Shown here in pieces: positions 23,814 through 33,721 of a DNA stretch of 64,000 nucleotides. Both the position numbers and the translations under genes were made by a program. The stretch's first letter is position 1; every line of letters starts with the position of its first letter. Origin of the DNA: Roseinatronobacter alkalisoli (GTDB lineage: Bacteria > Pseudomonadota > Alphaproteobacteria > Rhodobacterales > Rhodobacteraceae); assembly GCF_028745735.1 (NCBI RefSeq), contig NZ_JAQZSM010000003.1:1-64000 (forward strand), in the 5' to 3' direction. The notes beneath the pieces were generated by a model that made no database searches, was not told where the DNA came from, and saw only the letters and a list, made by a program, of their open reading frames with translations.

Positions 23814-25313
23814 TTAACCATCCTCGAATGTCGCGCGGATCAGCGCATCCAGCGCCAGCACCCCCCAGCCAGATGCGCCTTTGGGGGCATGCGCGCTTTC
23901 GGTTTTCGGCAGTGCGACACCGGCAATGTCCAGATGCATCCAGGGTGTGCCGGGTTTGATGAAACGTTGCAGGAACTGCGCCGCCGTGATCGACCCTGCC
24001 GCCCGCCCGCCGGAGTTTTTCACATCCCCGATCCGCGAGGAGATGAGTTTGTCATAGCAAGGGTCCAGCGGCATGCGCCACGCGCCTTCGCCCATATGGT
24101 CTGCCGCTTTCAGAAAGGCATTGGCAAGCGCATCATCATTGGCGAAAACCCCGGCCTTGTCATGCCCGAGTGCGACAATGATGGCCCCGGTCAATGTGGC
24201 CAGGTCAATGACAGCGCGCGGCGCGAAACGGTCCTGCGCATACCAGAGCACATCGGCCAGCACCATCCGCCCTTCGGCATCGGTATTGATGACCTCGATC
24301 ATGTCACCCTTCATGGACTGCACCACATCACCGGGGCGTTGGGCGCGGCCATCGGGCATGTTTTCCGCCAGCCCGACCAGCCCCACGACATTGGCGCGCG
24401 CCTTGCGTTCGGCCAGCGCCTGCATCAGCCCGACAGTGACAGCCGCGCCGCCCATGTCCATGGTCATTTCTTCCATGCCTGCGCCAGGTTTGATGGAAAT
24501 GCCGCCAGTGTCGAACATCACCCCCTTGCCGACAATTGCCAGCGGGGCGCCTTGCGCACCCTGCCAATGCAGGATTGCCAGTTTCGACGGGCTGTCAGAC
24601 CCTTGCCCGACCGCCAGCATGGCGCGCAAGCCAAGGCGGTTCAGGTCATCTTCATCCAGAATTTCCACTTTCAGGCCCAATGCCTGCATGTCGTTAATCT
24701 GGTTGGCGAAGCTGGTTGTGGTCAGCACATTAGCCGGTGCGTTTACCAGATCACGGGTCAGGTGAACTGCGCGCGCCAGTGCCAGCGCATCGGCGCAATC
24801 TGCGGCCTTGTCCAAATCGCGGACCATGACCGACAGCGGGCCTAAATCCGGTTTCGGGGCGGATTTCTGTGCCTGATACTGATAGGCGCGCAGCGCTGCG
24901 GCCTGCAGCATGTCGGGCAGGGGCATGGAATCCGCGCAGATCAGCGCGGGGGATTTCGACAGGGCTTTGCCAATGCTCAGCCCGGCCTTGCGCAGCGCAG
25001 CGCGGTCCGCGCGCCTGTTAAGACGGATAATCTGCAAGGCTTCCGCCTGCATGCCTGTGGGCCATTTCAGTACCAGCCCGCTGCCCGGTTCCAGTGCCGC
25101 GAAATCCGCGCTGCCAACCGCACGCGATACTGCCCCCCGCGTCAGTTTGTCAGCGCGGCGCGCGGCGCGCGGCAGACGGGCGTCGATATCGGCGAACACG
25201 GTGACATGGCCGGAATGGGCCACGATATCGTCCAGATCGAAGGGCAGGAATTCAGGCGACAGCGGGCCGGTTGCAGGGCGGGACGCCGGGCCTGGCGATT
25301 CTGGGGTGGGCAT
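23814..25313 (-). CDS. pepA: Leucyl aminopeptidase (M17 family)
   Basis: 499 aa two-metal aminopeptidase. The catalytic domain has VGKGVMFDTGGISIKP near residue 270 (Lys and Asp metal ligands), MDMGGAA, and NTDAEGRMVLADVL near residue 355, the family signature, here with Met where Leu is usual. The less conserved first 170 residues are the N-terminal domain. GGAG 5 nt before the ATG at 25313 (MPTPESPG) selects the start over a TTG ten codons upstream. Co-transcribed with holC. Confidence 0.94.
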   Translation of the reverse strand: MPTPESPGPASRPATGPLSPEFLPFDLDDIVAHSGHVTVFADIDARLPRAARRADKLTRGAVSRAVGSADFAALEPGSGLVLKWPTGMQAEALQIIRLNRRADRAALRKAGLSIGKALSKSPALICADSMPLPDMLQAAALRAYQYQAQKSAPKPDLGPLSVMVRDLDKAADCADALALARAVHLTRDLVNAPANVLTTTSFANQINDMQALGLKVEILDEDDLNRLGLRAMLAVGQGSDSPSKLAILHWQGAQGAPLAIVGKGVMFDTGGISIKPGAGMEEMTMDMGGAAVTVGLMQALAERKARANVVGLVGLAENMPDGRAQRPGDVVQSMKGDMIEVINTDAEGRMVLADVLWYAQDRFAPRAVIDLATLTGAIIVALGHDKAGVFANDDALANAFLKAADHMGEGAWRMPLDPCYDKLISSRIGDVKNSGGRAAGSITAAQFLQRFIKPGTPWMHLDIAGVALPKTESAHAPKGASGWGVLALDALIRATFEDG

Positions 25314-25462
25314 GGGCACTCCGATTCGGTTGCTTTGGTCCAAGACCTAGCGCGGTGCCGGGGTAAATGCCACCATCAGAAGGTGTATCACTGCGCGCCC
25401 CGGACCGCAGCCTGATCAGATGGCGGCATCCTGTTCGCGGGTGGTTCTGGTTTGGCGTATTC

Positions 25463-25515
25463 ACAAAGCCCGCGCCAGCGGTGGGCCGGGCTACGCCCTT
25501 GATTCCGTGCCTTTC
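25463..25515 (+). repeat. Dispersed palindromic element, copy with internal deletion
   Basis: Only the two ends of the element remain: ACAAAGCCCGCGC..GGTGGGCCGGG joined directly to CTACGCCCTTGATTCCG. Compared with copy 3, about 125 bases are missing, and the junction falls in a CGGG that occurs on both sides of the lost segment. It lies 48 bases beyond the mipA stop, in the 249-base gap to pepA, which holds nothing else that I recognise. Confidence 0.75.
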
Positions 25516-25562
25516 GAATGTCCAACGCCGGATCTGGCCGACCTCAATCCCAGCCGCGACCG

Positions 25563-26339
25563 TCAGAAACGGAAGTTGAAATGCCGCGTAATCCCGATGG
25601 ACGCGCCGAACTGGTCGCGGCTGCCTTGCTGCACAATCGGGGAACTGGCAGCATCGCCGCGCAGGCGATCATAGCGTAGCGCACCGGTAATACCCCAATC
25701 GTCCGACAGCGGCTGATAGACGCCCAGTTCCACCCCCACCGAATGGACCCCGCCGGAAGGGGTATAGGCAGCAAGGCCGGAAGTAACGGATTCAGCCGCA
25801 CTTACCCCGAAATAGCTGCGCGCAAAGCGGGAATTGCCGGATCCGGCGCGTGGGCCGGCATGCACCACCAGACCATCAGCGCCACGATAGATCGCATTCG
25901 CGCCGATTTCGCCAGTCACGCCTTTATGCCCGATCACGCCATAGCGCAGATCAGCAAAGACCTGCCAGAATTCGGTTGTGTGATGTACGCCCGCCCCGAT
26001 TTCAAGCGCGGCTTTCACGTCATCCATCCCGGCCAGTTCGTTTTCGCCCTTGCGCTTGGGGATATAGCGCAACGACCCGCGCAGCCCGGTGCCAGTGGCA
26101 AATTGTGTCGGCCCGTCAGGGTCGCCAAGCTGCGCACTGCCAAAACGCAGCCCCGTGAACCCGAAGGCACCGCCCGGCGCAATGCGGTTGCTGTCCGCCC
26201 CGAAATATTTGGGCGCGGTCGCGACCCCACCTGTCACTGAAAATGCCAGCGCGCGGTCCTGCGCAAGCGCAGATGTTGTGGTCATGCTGAGCGCGGCAAT
26301 CAGAAACGGGGCGAGGAATTTGCGGGTATTGGGGGACAT
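25563..26339 (-). CDS. MipA/OmpV family outer membrane protein
   Basis: 258 aa. A Sec signal peptide (FLAPFLIAALSMTTTSALAQ, residues 7-27) precedes a predicted beta barrel with alternating aromatic strands and a terminal phenylalanine (HFNFRF), the mark of an outer-membrane barrel. GGVATAPKYFGADSNR near the start of the mature protein and the short strands SLRYIPKRKG and GALRYDRL fit the MipA/OmpV family, linked to murein scaffolding or as a general porin. It is monocistronic. The start at 26339 gives a clean signal peptide. Confidence 0.85.
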   Translation of the reverse strand: MSPNTRKFLAPFLIAALSMTTTSALAQDRALAFSVTGGVATAPKYFGADSNRIAPGGAFGFTGLRFGSAQLGDPDGPTQFATGTGLRGSLRYIPKRKGENELAGMDDVKAALEIGAGVHHTTEFWQVFADLRYGVIGHKGVTGEIGANAIYRGADGLVVHAGPRAGSGNSRFARSYFGVSAAESVTSGLAAYTPSGGVHSVGVELGVYQPLSDDWGITGALRYDRLRGDAASSPIVQQGSRDQFGASIGITRHFNFRF

Positions 26340-26505
26340 GGGCAGTGATCTTTCATGCAAAGCGGCGCTACAGGGACACAAGACCTGATATAGCGCTGAA
26401 TCCCGCGCTTTCCATGACGGCTTTTTTGCATCCGCAGAATTCGGCAAAACCGTTGCAGTTGCGTGACAATACAGGCAAGAGGGCATAGTACTTCAGGAGG
26501 GGATG

Positions 26506-27123
26506 ATGCAGTTCACAGTTGCCATTGATGGTCCCGCCGCCGCAGGCAAAGGCACGATCAGCCGCGCGATTGCCCGCGAATTCGGGTTCGCTCATCTGGA
26601 TACGGGCCTGTTATACCGGGCCGTCGGGGCAAAGGGGGGAAACCCCGTTCTGGCCGCACAAGAACTGACGCCTGATGATCTTGCGCGCGCGGATCTGCGT
26701 AGTCTTGAAGCCGGCGAAGCGGCCAGCCGTGTGGCGGCGATTCCCGAAGTGCGTGCAGCACTTGTGGCGTTCCAGCGTGATTTCGCGCGCCGCGAAGGTG
26801 GCGCGGTGCTGGACGGGCGCGATATCGGCACTGTGATTTTTCCCATGGCCGAAGTGAAGCTGTTCGTCACCGCCACCCCCGAAACCCGCGCCCGCCGCCG
26901 TTGGCTGGAAGCCGACGAAAAATCCGCAAGCTATGAAGATGTGCTCAATCAGGTACGAGAGCGTGACGCGCGGGATATGGGGCGCGCCGATGCGCCGTTG
27001 CGCCCTGCCGATGATGCCGTTCTGCTTGACACAACGGAAATGAGCATTGCGCAGGCCGTTGACGCGGCCAAGGCCAGTATCGCGCGTAAACTGGCGCAGG
27101 TGCAGGCGCAGAAACAGCCCTGA
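26506..27123 (+). CDS. cmk: (d)CMP kinase
   Basis: 205 aa P-loop kinase phosphorylating CMP and d[22 protein letters not shown] is the Walker A region; [11 protein letters not shown] and [12 protein letters not shown] are the substrate-binding segments; [10 protein letters not shown] is the lid. Two ATGs are adjacent; AGGAGG lies 5 nt from the second (26506) and only 2 nt from the first (26503), so I choose the second. Divergent from mipA. It precedes the copper ATPase, but that gene has its own metal-responsive promoter. Confidence 0.95.
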   Translation: MQFTVAIDGPAAAGKGTISRAIAREFGFAHLDTGLLYRAVGAKGGNPVLAAQELTPDDLARADLRSLEAGEAASRVAAIPEVRAALVAFQRDFARREGGAVLDGRDIGTVIFPMAEVKLFVTATPETRARRRWLEADEKSASYEDVLNQVRERDARDMGRADAPLRPADDAVLLDTTEMSIAQAVDAAKASIARKLAQVQAQKQP

Positions 27124-27167
27124 CCACCGAAGACGCGGTTTTTTTCGCAGGTCTTGTTCAAAGGGCC

Positions 27168-27200
27168 TTGACCCTCCATCTACTGGAAGGGCCATGTGGT
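27168..27200 (+). promoter_or_regulatory. CueR-type copper-responsive promoter of copA
   Basis: TTGACC at 27168-27173 serves as a -35 box. It overlaps the dyad CCCTCCA (27172-27178) and TGGAAGGG (27184-27191), closely matching operators of CueR, such as the one of Escherichia coli copA. The -10 region near 27193-27198 (CATGTG) is weak, as expected for MerR-family promoters with a 19-bp spacer. This fixes the copA start downstream of about 27204. Confidence 0.75.
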
Positions 27201-27234
27201 GTGGCAGATGCCTTGCCTGACGGAGTTGCCGCTG

Positions 27235-29694
27235 ATGAACGTTCACCCTGCCACTATGACCGAAAGCCGGTCTTTTCATCTTGATGGCCTGTCCTGCGCG
27301 GGCTGCGTGCGACGGGCGGAAACCGCCCTGAACGCAATTGACGGGGTGCAGGATGCAAGTGTCAATCTGGCGCTTGCGCAGGCGAGTGTTCAGGCACGCC
27401 CGGATGTGGCGCTGGACGACATGCAAAAGGCGCTGCGCAAGGCGGGCTATCCGATGCGCGTTGCGCAGATTGATCTGGAACTGGACAATATGACCTGTGC
27501 ATCCTGTGTTGCACGGGTTGAAAGCGCGCTGGCGGCTGACCCGGCGGTGCTGCGCGCCAGTGTTAACCTGAATACCGGGCGCGCGCAGGTGGATGTGCTG
27601 GACGGGCAGGGCGACAGCGCGGCATTGGTGCGCTTACTGGAAAAGGCGGGTTATCCTGCGCGGGTTATATCCGGTGCGGACAGCACGGACCCGCGCGCGC
27701 GCCAGCAGCTTGAAGCCGCAGCAATGCGCCTGAAATTCCTGACAGCAGCGGTACTGACCCTGCCGGTATTCGTGCTGGAAATGGGCGGGCATGCCTTTCC
27801 ACCCTTTCACCACTGGTTGCATCATACCATTGGCATGCAGGCGCTGTGGGTGGTGCAGTTTCTGTTGGCCACTGCCGTTCTGGCGGGGCCGGGGCGGGTG
27901 TTTTTTCTGCGCGGTGTACCTGCATTATGGCGTGGTGTACCGGATATGAACAGCCTGGTTGCCGTGGGCACGGCGGCGGCATGGGGCTTTTCGGTCATTG
28001 CGACATTCGCGCCCGCATTGCTGCCCGAAGGTACGCGCGCGGTTTATTTTGAGGCCGCGGCAGTGATCGTCACGCTCATCCTGCTGGGGCGCTGGCTGGA
28101 AGCGCGCGCCAAGGGGCGCACAGGGGCCGCGATTGCGCGGCTGGTGGGGATGCAGCCCAAAACCGCACGGGTTCTGCGTGATGGCGTGGAGCACGATATT
28201 GCAACCGCGGAACTGGAACCCGGCGATCTGGTGCTGGTGCGCCCCGGTGAACGTATTCCGGGTGATGGCGCGTTGACAGAAGGCGAAGCGCTGATCGATG
28301 AAGCCATGATCACCGGGGAACCCCTGCCAGTGTCCAAAGGGCCGGGGGACAAGCTGGTGGGCGGCACAGTCAATGGTGCCGGGGCCTTTCGTATGACCAT
28401 TACCCGCACGGGTGCCGACACGGTTCTGGCGCAGATTATCCGTATGGTCGAAGGGGCGCAGGGCGCGAAACTGCCGGTGCAGGCGCTGGTGGATAAGGTG
28501 ACGATGTATTTCGTCCCTGTCGTTATCGGGCTTGCGGTTCTGACAGTGCTGGTCTGGCTGGCCTTTGGGCCGGATCTGACATTCGCACTGGTGGCGGGGG
28601 TGTCGGTGCTGATCATTGCCTGCCCCTGCGCGATGGGGCTGGCCACGCCCACATCCGTTATGGTGGGCACCGGGCGCGCGGCAGAACTGGGGGTTTTGTT
28701 TCGTAAGGGCAGCGCGCTGCAACTGATGGATGGGGTGCGGGGCGTGGCGTTTGACAAGACCGGCACCCTGACCGAAGGCCGCCCCGTCCTGACCGCGCTG
28801 GAGGCTTTGGGTGATGCAGATCACGCACTTGCGCTGGCAGCCGCGCTTGAATCGCAATCCGAACATCCGATCGGGCGCGCGATTGTGGCGGCAGCACAGG
28901 ATAAGGGCCTGACGCTTCCTGCGGTCAGCGGGTTCAAATCGCTGACGGGTCTGGGGCTGCGCGCGGTTGTGGACGGGCGCAACGTGGTTCTGGGCGCCGA
29001 GCGGTTGATGGTGCAGGAGGGCATTGATCCGGGCGCGTTGCGGGACAAGGCGCAGGAACTGGCCGGGCAGGGGCACACACCGCTGTATCTGGCGCGCGAC
29101 GGGCAGGTGCTGGCCATGATTGCCGTGGCCGATCAGCCCAAGGCGGGCGCGCGGCAGATGGTTGCAGCCCTTCGGGAGCGTGGCTTGCATGTGGCGATGA
29201 TTTCGGGCGATGCCCGCGCGACCGCCGAAGCGATTGCCCGCGATCTGGGCATTGATCATGTCGTGGCCGATGTGATGCCCAAGGGCAAGGTAGACGCACT
29301 GGAAAAACTGCGCGCGGACTGGGGCAGCGTGGCATTTGTGGGCGATGGCATTAATGATGCCCCCGCGCTGGCTGAAGCCGATATTGGCATTGCCATCGGC
29401 ACCGGAACCGATGTCGCAGTAGAAACTGCGGATGTGGTGCTGGCGTCCGGCGATCTGCGCGGCGTGGTGCAGGCGCTGGATGTGTCGCGCCGCACCATGC
29501 GCAATATCCGTCAGAACCTGTTCTGGGCGTTTGCCTATAACACAGCGCTGATTCCGGTTGCCGCAGGGGTGTTATACCCGGCCATGGGAGTGCTGCTCTC
29601 GCCCATGCTGGCGGCGGGGGCCATGGCGCTGAGTTCGGTTTTCGTGCTGTCCAATGCGCTGCGGTTGCGGTTCATGCCTGCGGTGGCGGGGTGA
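27235..29694 (+). CDS. copA: Copper-exporting P1B-type ATPase
   Basis: 819 aa Cu(I) export pump of the inner membrane. Two N-terminal HMA metal-binding domains have GLSCAGC and NMTCASC. Eight membrane helices surround the CPC motif ([15 protein letters not shown]). DKTGTLTEG holds the phosphorylated Asp, TGEP the actuator, SEHPIG the nucleotide-binding His, and [20 protein letters not shown] the hinge. GGAG 9 nt before the ATG at 27235, and the transcription start implied by the CueR operator, exclude the earlier ATG at 27196. cueR follows after a repeat element. Confidence 0.95.
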   Translation: MNVHPATMTESRSFHLDGLSCAGCVRRAETALNAIDGVQDASVNLALAQASVQARPDVALDDMQKALRKAGYPMRVAQIDLELDNMTCASCVARVESALAADPAVLRASVNLNTGRAQVDVLDGQGDSAALVRLLEKAGYPARVISGADSTDPRARQQLEAAAMRLKFLTAAVLTLPVFVLEMGGHAFPPFHHWLHHTIGMQALWVVQFLLATAVLAGPGRVFFLRGVPALWRGVPDMNSLVAVGTAAAWGFSVIATFAPALLPEGTRAVYFEAAAVIVTLILLGRWLEARAKGRTGAAIARLVGMQPKTARVLRDGVEHDIATAELEPGDLVLVRPGERIPGDGALTEGEALIDEAMITGEPLPVSKGPGDKLVGGTVNGAGAFRMTITRTGADTVLAQIIRMVEGAQGAKLPVQALVDKVTMYFVPVVIGLAVLTVLVWLAFGPDLTFALVAGVSVLIIACPCAMGLATPTSVMVGTGRAAELGVLFRKGSALQLMDGVRGVAFDKTGTLTEGRPVLTALEALGDADHALALAAALESQSEHPIGRAIVAAAQDKGLTLPAVSGFKSLTGLGLRAVVDGRNVVLGAERLMVQEGIDPGALRDKAQELAGQGHTPLYLARDGQVLAMIAVADQPKAGARQMVAALRERGLHVAMISGDARATAEAIARDLGIDHVVADVMPKGKVDALEKLRADWGSVAFVGDGINDAPALAEADIGIAIGTGTDVAVETADVVLASGDLRGVVQALDVSRRTMRNIRQNLFWAFAYNTALIPVAAGVLYPAMGVLLSPMLAAGAMALSSVFVLSNALRLRFMPAVAG

Positions 29695-29726
29695 TGGTAC
29701 TGGTCTTAAGTAACTGTTGGGCAAAC

Positions 29727-29904
29727 ACAAAGCCCGCGCTATAGGTGGGCCGGGGTCTGCCGGTTCCACGCTGGATGAGTTCACTTTATGCGGGTAGCAT
29801 TACCCCGCCATTTAAGGCTTGGCCACACGCCAGCGTATCTGGCAGGCTGCGGGACGGCCCACCGGTGGCGCGGCGGGCTACGCCCTTGATTCCGCGCTTT
29901 TGGG
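29727..29904 (+). repeat. Dispersed ~178-bp palindromic element, copy 3
   Basis: Full-length copy in forward orientation between copA and cueR, filling most of the 302-base gap. It starts ACAAAGCCCGCGC, contains GGTGGGCCGGGGTCTGCCGGT early and GGGACGGCCCACCGGTGGCG late, GAGTTCACTTTATGC in the centre, and ends TTGATTCCGCGCTTTTGGG. One frame is open through the whole element and into cueR's reading frame, but translation there is not supported by a start site. The remaining 92 bases before cueR are its promoter and ribosome site. Confidence 0.88.
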
Positions 29905-29996
29905 AAGGCTCTATAGCGTGTCCGAGAAGCGCAAAACCGGTTCAAACACTATCCCGCCACATGCTTTACGATGCTGATATCACGACAGGAGGATGC

Positions 29997-30392
29997 ATGA
30001 ATATTTCCGAAGTCGGGCGCAAGGCAGGGCTGCCGCCCAAAACCATCCGCTTTTATGAAGACATCGGGCTGATCCGGCCTGCGCGCATGGATAACGGCTA
30101 TCGTGACTTCAGCGAGGAAGACCTGCACAGGCTGGCATTCCTGCGCCGTGCGCGCGCGCTTGGTTTCTCGGTCGAGGAATGCCGCCAGCTACTCGGCCTT
30201 TATCATGACAAGACCCGTTCCAGCGCGGATGTGAAACAGCTTGCGCGGGAACATCTGCAACGTGTGGATGACCAACTGGCAGAATTGCAGCAGATGCGCG
30301 CGACACTCGCGCATCTAATTGATGCCTGCGCGGGCGACCATAGCCCTGATTGCCCGATTCTGGCCGATCTGGCCCAAACCACCAAGGGGTGA
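29997..30392 (+). CDS. cueR: CueR-type copper-sensing regulator
   Basis: 131 aa MerR-family activator. The winged HTH covers residues 1-70 (MNISEVGRKAGLPPKTIRFYEDIGLIRPAR). A dimerisation helix follows, and the metal loop has C111 and C119 spaced C-x7-C, with S76/S77 at the start of the helix, the pattern of monovalent-metal sensors for Cu, Ag or Au. AGGAGG selects the ATG at 29997. The matching operator lies in front of copA. Unusually, a repeat element separates the two genes. Confidence 0.92.
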   Translation: MNISEVGRKAGLPPKTIRFYEDIGLIRPARMDNGYRDFSEEDLHRLAFLRRARALGFSVEECRQLLGLYHDKTRSSADVKQLAREHLQRVDDQLAELQQMRATLAHLIDACAGDHSPDCPILADLAQTTKG

Positions 30393-30439
30393 CACGGCGC
30401 GTGCGCCGGTTGGTCGGGCATCAGTCAGACGGGCATTGG

Positions 30440-30694
30440 TCAGACGGGTACGGAAGCTTTCGTTACCCGTGGCGCCAGTTTCGGAACCGGCCTTTTGGCC
30501 TGCGTGCTGCTGCGTGACGCTGGCCGCAGCGTGTTTTTCAGCGACTCTGCCTCTGCCCCGATTTCCGCGGCACTTTCGCGCGGCATGCTGCGCGACATGC
30601 TGCACAGCATTCGCAAACAGGTTTCCTGCTGATTCTGATACATTCTGATCCAGAAAACATTTGCCTTCATCCAGAATGAAATGGGGTCCATCAT
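30440..30694 (-). CDS. Small protein of unknown function
   Basis: 84 aa (or 85 from the adjacent ATG). The first 35 residues (MDPISFWMKANVFWIRMYQN) are aromatic and amphipathic; the remainder is a basic tail rich in K, R, P and A. AGGAGGAGG precedes the double ATG. Phasin-like small proteins have this plan of a surface-binding helix and a basic tail, but I cannot assign it. Convergent with cueR and divergent from the DUF1330 gene, with a 208-bp A/T-rich promoter gap between. Confidence 0.65.
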   Translation of the reverse strand: MMDPISFWMKANVFWIRMYQNQQETCLRMLCSMSRSMPRESAAEIGAEAESLKNTLRPASRSSTQAKRPVPKLAPRVTKASVPV

Positions 30695-30902
30695 TGGTGT
30701 TCCTCCTCCTTGGTCGGGGATTCGCGCACTGGCGACCGATGGCGCTGGTACATCGCAAGATACCATTATTGCGTGAACGCCTTGTAATTTTCTATCGTAT
30801 ACGCGTGTATCACACAAAATTATAACGAGACCTTGACCTGGCGCAAATACCAGCCAGCTGGTGCATAGTAGCGTCTGCCGTCCTGGACAAAGGAAAAAAC
30901 GA

Positions 30903-31196
30903 ATGCCCAAAGCATACTGGGTGGCCCATGTCGATGTCAAAGATATCGACGCCTATGCAGCATATATCCGCGCGAATGCGGCTGTGTTTGACGAATTCGG
31001 TGCGAAATTCATCATTCGCGGTGGCCGACAATACCAAATGGAAGGCACAACCCGTGCGCGAACAGTTGTGATCGAATTCAAGAATATGGCGATGGCGCGG
31101 GCGTGCTATGAAAGTGCCGGATATCAGGCGGCAAAGGCGCTGCGCGCGCCCTGTTCCTTTGCTGATCTTGTTATCGTGGAAGGATATGACGACTGA
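30903..31196 (+). CDS. DUF1330 family protein
   Basis: 97 aa ferredoxin-like alpha/beta-barrel protein. AYWVAHVDVKDIDAYAAYIRA and FGAKFIIRGGRQYQMEG, then RTVVIEFKNMAMARACYES near residue 60, are the DUF1330 pattern. No enzymatic role is established for the family. AAAGGA precedes the ATG at 30903; the 14 residues upstream in frame are not part of the family. Monocistronic; convergent with ftsB. Confidence 0.85.
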   Translation: MPKAYWVAHVDVKDIDAYAAYIRANAAVFDEFGAKFIIRGGRQYQMEGTTRARTVVIEFKNMAMARACYESAGYQAAKALRAPCSFADLVIVEGYDD

Positions 31197-31226
31197 CGCG
31201 ATGTCGTCGGCACCCGCGCCGGAATG

Positions 31227-31523
31227 TCAGCGAATCACGATTTCATCGGGGCGCATCAGGCCCAGCACATCGCGCGCGCGTTCATCCAGCAGGTCCAGAT
31301 CCAGATAGGCATCGGACATGCGGCGGGTGCGGTTTTCCAGCTCGGTCAGTTCAATGGCCAGCCTGTCGCGGGTGACTTGCAGATCGGCAATTTCGGCTTC
31401 GATCTGAACACGGTTGAACAGGCCAAAGGCCCCTTGCACTGCCGCGAAGGTAAAATAGATCGCCAGCACACTGGCGGTGCCAAAGTAGAAAAATGCACCA
31501 ATCGCGGGGCGGGGGTTTTTCAT
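31227..31523 (-). CDS. ftsB: FtsB/DivIC-type septum formation initiator
   Basis: 98 aa bitopic protein. One membrane helix (residues 9-32, AFFYFGTASVLAIYF) is followed by a heptad-patterned coiled coil (IEAEIADLQVTRDRLAIELTELENR), and then ARDVLGLMRPDEIVI, the typical end. FtsB-like proteins bridge FtsL and FtsQ in the divisome. In Rhodobacteraceae it often lies near glycolytic genes, as here near pgk. Confidence 0.8.
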   Translation of the reverse strand: MKNPRPAIGAFFYFGTASVLAIYFTFAAVQGAFGLFNRVQIEAEIADLQVTRDRLAIELTELENRTRRMSDAYLDLDLLDERARDVLGLMRPDEIVIR

Positions 31524-31616
31524 CTGTTGTCTGCCTGCACTGGATGGGGTGTTTTTTGTCCCTTGCGCAGAACAATGCCACAGCGCGCGGGCTTTGTGAA
31601 TCCCCTTCCGCAGGGG

Positions 31617-31832
31617 TCAGGCCAGAAATACCCCCAGAACCACCATCATCAGGCCCAGTGTCGACACGGCAAGGGCGGCGAAATTGATCAACACCGCCTT
31701 TTGCATGCGCGCGCGCATGGCATTGTCATCCAGCCCCGATTTGCGCAGCTTCATGACATACACAATACACCAGAGCAGCCCGGCAATGCCCGCGACTGAT
31801 ATCAGCGCCCCTGTCCAGATCAGATATTCCAT
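31617..31832 (-). CDS. Small membrane protein of unknown function
   Basis: 71 aa with two membrane helices, residues 4-27 and 47-69, joined by a basic amphipathic loop ([21 protein letters not shown]). Its start overlaps the 3' end of pgk by 13 bp, which implies translational coupling. I know no function. The short conserved loop with RARMQK suggests a cytoplasmic contact site. Confidence 0.7.
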   Translation of the reverse strand: MEYLIWTGALISVAGIAGLLWCIVYVMKLRKSGLDDNAMRARMQKAVLINFAALAVSTLGLMMVVLGVFLA

Positions 31833-33046
31833 TCCTTGTCCTTGTTTGACGCCTGTTCACTGTCCAGCGCTGCCACGCCCGGAAGAGTCTTGCCTTCCAT
31901 CCATTCCAGAAACGCGCCGCCAGCGGTGGAGATATAGGTGAAATCATCCGCCACGCCGGCCTTGTTCAGTGCCGACACTGTGTCGCCGCCACCGGCCACG
32001 GAAATCAGCGACCCCGCAGCGGTCAGGCGGGCGGCTTCCTGTGCGCAGGCGTTGGTCGCCGTATCGAAAGGCGCGATTTCAAATGCGCCCAGCGGGCCGT
32101 TCCAGACCAATGTCCGGCAATCCGCAAACAGTGCGGATATGGCGGCAATCGTTTCCGGCCCTGCATCCAGGATCATCGCGTCATCGGGGCATTGATCGAC
32201 GGGCAGGGTTTCATGCGCCGCACCGGCGGCAAATTCGCGCGCAATGACAATATCGCGGGGCAGGTGAATGGTGCAGCCCGCTTCCTCGGCGTTGGCAAGG
32301 ATGTCGCGCGCGGTATCAGCCATGTCACGTTCCGCCAATGACGTGCCGATCGCCAGCCCTTGCGCCACCAGAAAGGTATTGGCCATACCACCGCCGATGA
32401 CCAGATGGTCAACCCTGGTGATCAGGTTCGACAACAGGTCCAGCTTGGTGGACACTTTGGCCCCGCCAACGATTGCCGCAACCGGGCGTTCGGGCGTGCC
32501 AAGGGCTGCGTCCAGTGCTTTCAGTTCCGCTTCCATCAGGCGGCCCGCACAGGATGGCAGCAATTGCGCCAGCCCTTCGGTGGATGCATGCGCGCGATGC
32601 GCAGCGGAAAAGGCGTCATTCACGTAAATGTCGCCCAATGCGGCCATTCCGGCGACCAGCATGCGGTCATTGGTTTCCTCGCCCGCGTGGAAACGGGTGT
32701 TTTCCAGCAGCAGAACACCACCATCCTGCAATTCGGAAACCGCTTTCTTGGCGGGAATACCGATGCAGTTTTCGGCAAATGCAACAGGCTGGCCAAGGGC
32801 CGCTTCAAGCGCGGGCCGCACCAGCGACAGGGACATGTCGGGGTCCGGCTTGCCCTTTGGGCGGCCGAAATGGGCCAGCAGCACAACCTTGCCGCCTGCT
32901 TCCGTTATGTGCCTGATCGTGGGCAGGATCCGCTCAATGCGGGTGGCGTCGGTCACGCGCCCGTCTTTCAGGGGGACATTGATATCCACCCGCACCAGCG
33001 CGGTCTTGCCTGCAAAATCCATGTCGTCAAGTGTTTTGAAAGCCAT
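31820..33046 (-). CDS. pgk: Phosphoglycerate kinase
   Basis: 408 aa glycolytic enzyme transferring phosphate between 1,3-bisphosphoglycerate and [24 protein letters not shown] is the substrate-binding N-lobe signature; AHFGRPKG and [13 protein letters not shown] follow; the nucleotide lobe has [17 protein letters not shown] and the glycine-rich [12 protein letters not shown]. The family start [10 protein letters not shown] is at 33046. Overlaps the small membrane protein gene downstream. Confidence 0.97.
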   Translation of the reverse strand: MAFKTLDDMDFAGKTALVRVDINVPLKDGRVTDATRIERILPTIRHITEAGGKVVLLAHFGRPKGKPDPDMSLSLVRPALEAALGQPVAFAENCIGIPAKKAVSELQDGGVLLLENTRFHAGEETNDRMLVAGMAALGDIYVNDAFSAAHRAHASTEGLAQLLPSCAGRLMEAELKALDAALGTPERPVAAIVGGAKVSTKLDLLSNLITRVDHLVIGGGMANTFLVAQGLAIGTSLAERDMADTARDILANAEEAGCTIHLPRDIVIAREFAAGAAHETLPVDQCPDDAMILDAGPETIAAISALFADCRTLVWNGPLGAFEIAPFDTATNACAQEAARLTAAGSLISVAGGGDTVSALNKAGVADDFTYISTAGGAFLEWMEGKTLPGVAALDSEQASNKDKEWNI

Positions 33047-33214
33047 TACTGCGCATCCCATGTTCGTTCAACTTGCCGCTATCTGGCGTGAAAGGGGGGG
33101 CAGGGTCAATGCCAAGTCGTGCCTGCCTGCGACAAGACAGGTATAAGGCGGGGCTTTTCCTTGGGGCCAAGACGCATTAGGTTGCGCGCCAGACCAGATC
33201 AGAAGGAGCGCCAG

Positions 33215-33721
33215 ATGGCCGAGATCAAAGACCCCGAAAACACCATCCTGATGGAGTTGAAAACCGGCACTGTCACAATCGAGTTGCTGCCGGATGTGGC
33301 CCCGGGCCATTGCGCACGCATGAAAGAACTGGCGCGGGCAGGGGCTTATGACAATGTTGTGTTCCACCGTGTCATCGAAGGCTTCATGGCCCAGACCGGC
33401 GATGTGGCCAATGGCAATACCGAAAAGGAATTTGACCTGCGCCGCGCCGGCACCGGCGGTTCCGACCTGCCGGACCTGAAGGCGGAATTTTCCGGCGTAC
33501 CCCATGACCGCGGCACGCTGGGGGCGGCGCGTTCGCAAAACCCCGACAGCGCCAACAGCCAGTTTTTCATCAATTTCGGGGATAACCATTTCCTGAACCG
33601 GCAATACACGGTTTATGGCCGTGTCATCGCGGGGATGGACCATGTTGATGCCATCACCCGTGGCGAGCCGCCGGCGAATCCCGACAAGATGATCAGCGTG
33701 AAGGTGGCCGCCGATGCGTGA
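33215..33721 (+). CDS. ppiB: Cytoplasmic peptidyl-prolyl cis-trans isomerase (cyclophilin)
   Basis: 168 aa single cyclophilin domain without a signal peptide. NVVFHRVIEGFMAQTGDV contains the catalytic Arg-Phe region, and NSQFFINFGDN.FLN.QYTVYGRV is the second signature. AAGGAG precedes the ATG at 33215. Its stop is overlapped by 8 bp by the next gene, a secreted paralogue, so one transcript makes a cytoplasmic and a periplasmic version. Confidence 0.93.
   Translation: MAEIKDPENTILMELKTGTVTIELLPDVAPGHCARMKELARAGAYDNVVFHRVIEGFMAQTGDVANGNTEKEFDLRRAGTGGSDLPDLKAEFSGVPHDRGTLGAARSQNPDSANSQFFINFGDNHFLNRQYTVYGRVIAGMDHVDAITRGEPPANPDKMISVKVAADA

Noticed and set aside
27196-27198. copA start at the first in-frame ATG
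   Set aside because: It lies within the -10 region of the CueR promoter, upstream of the expected transcription start.
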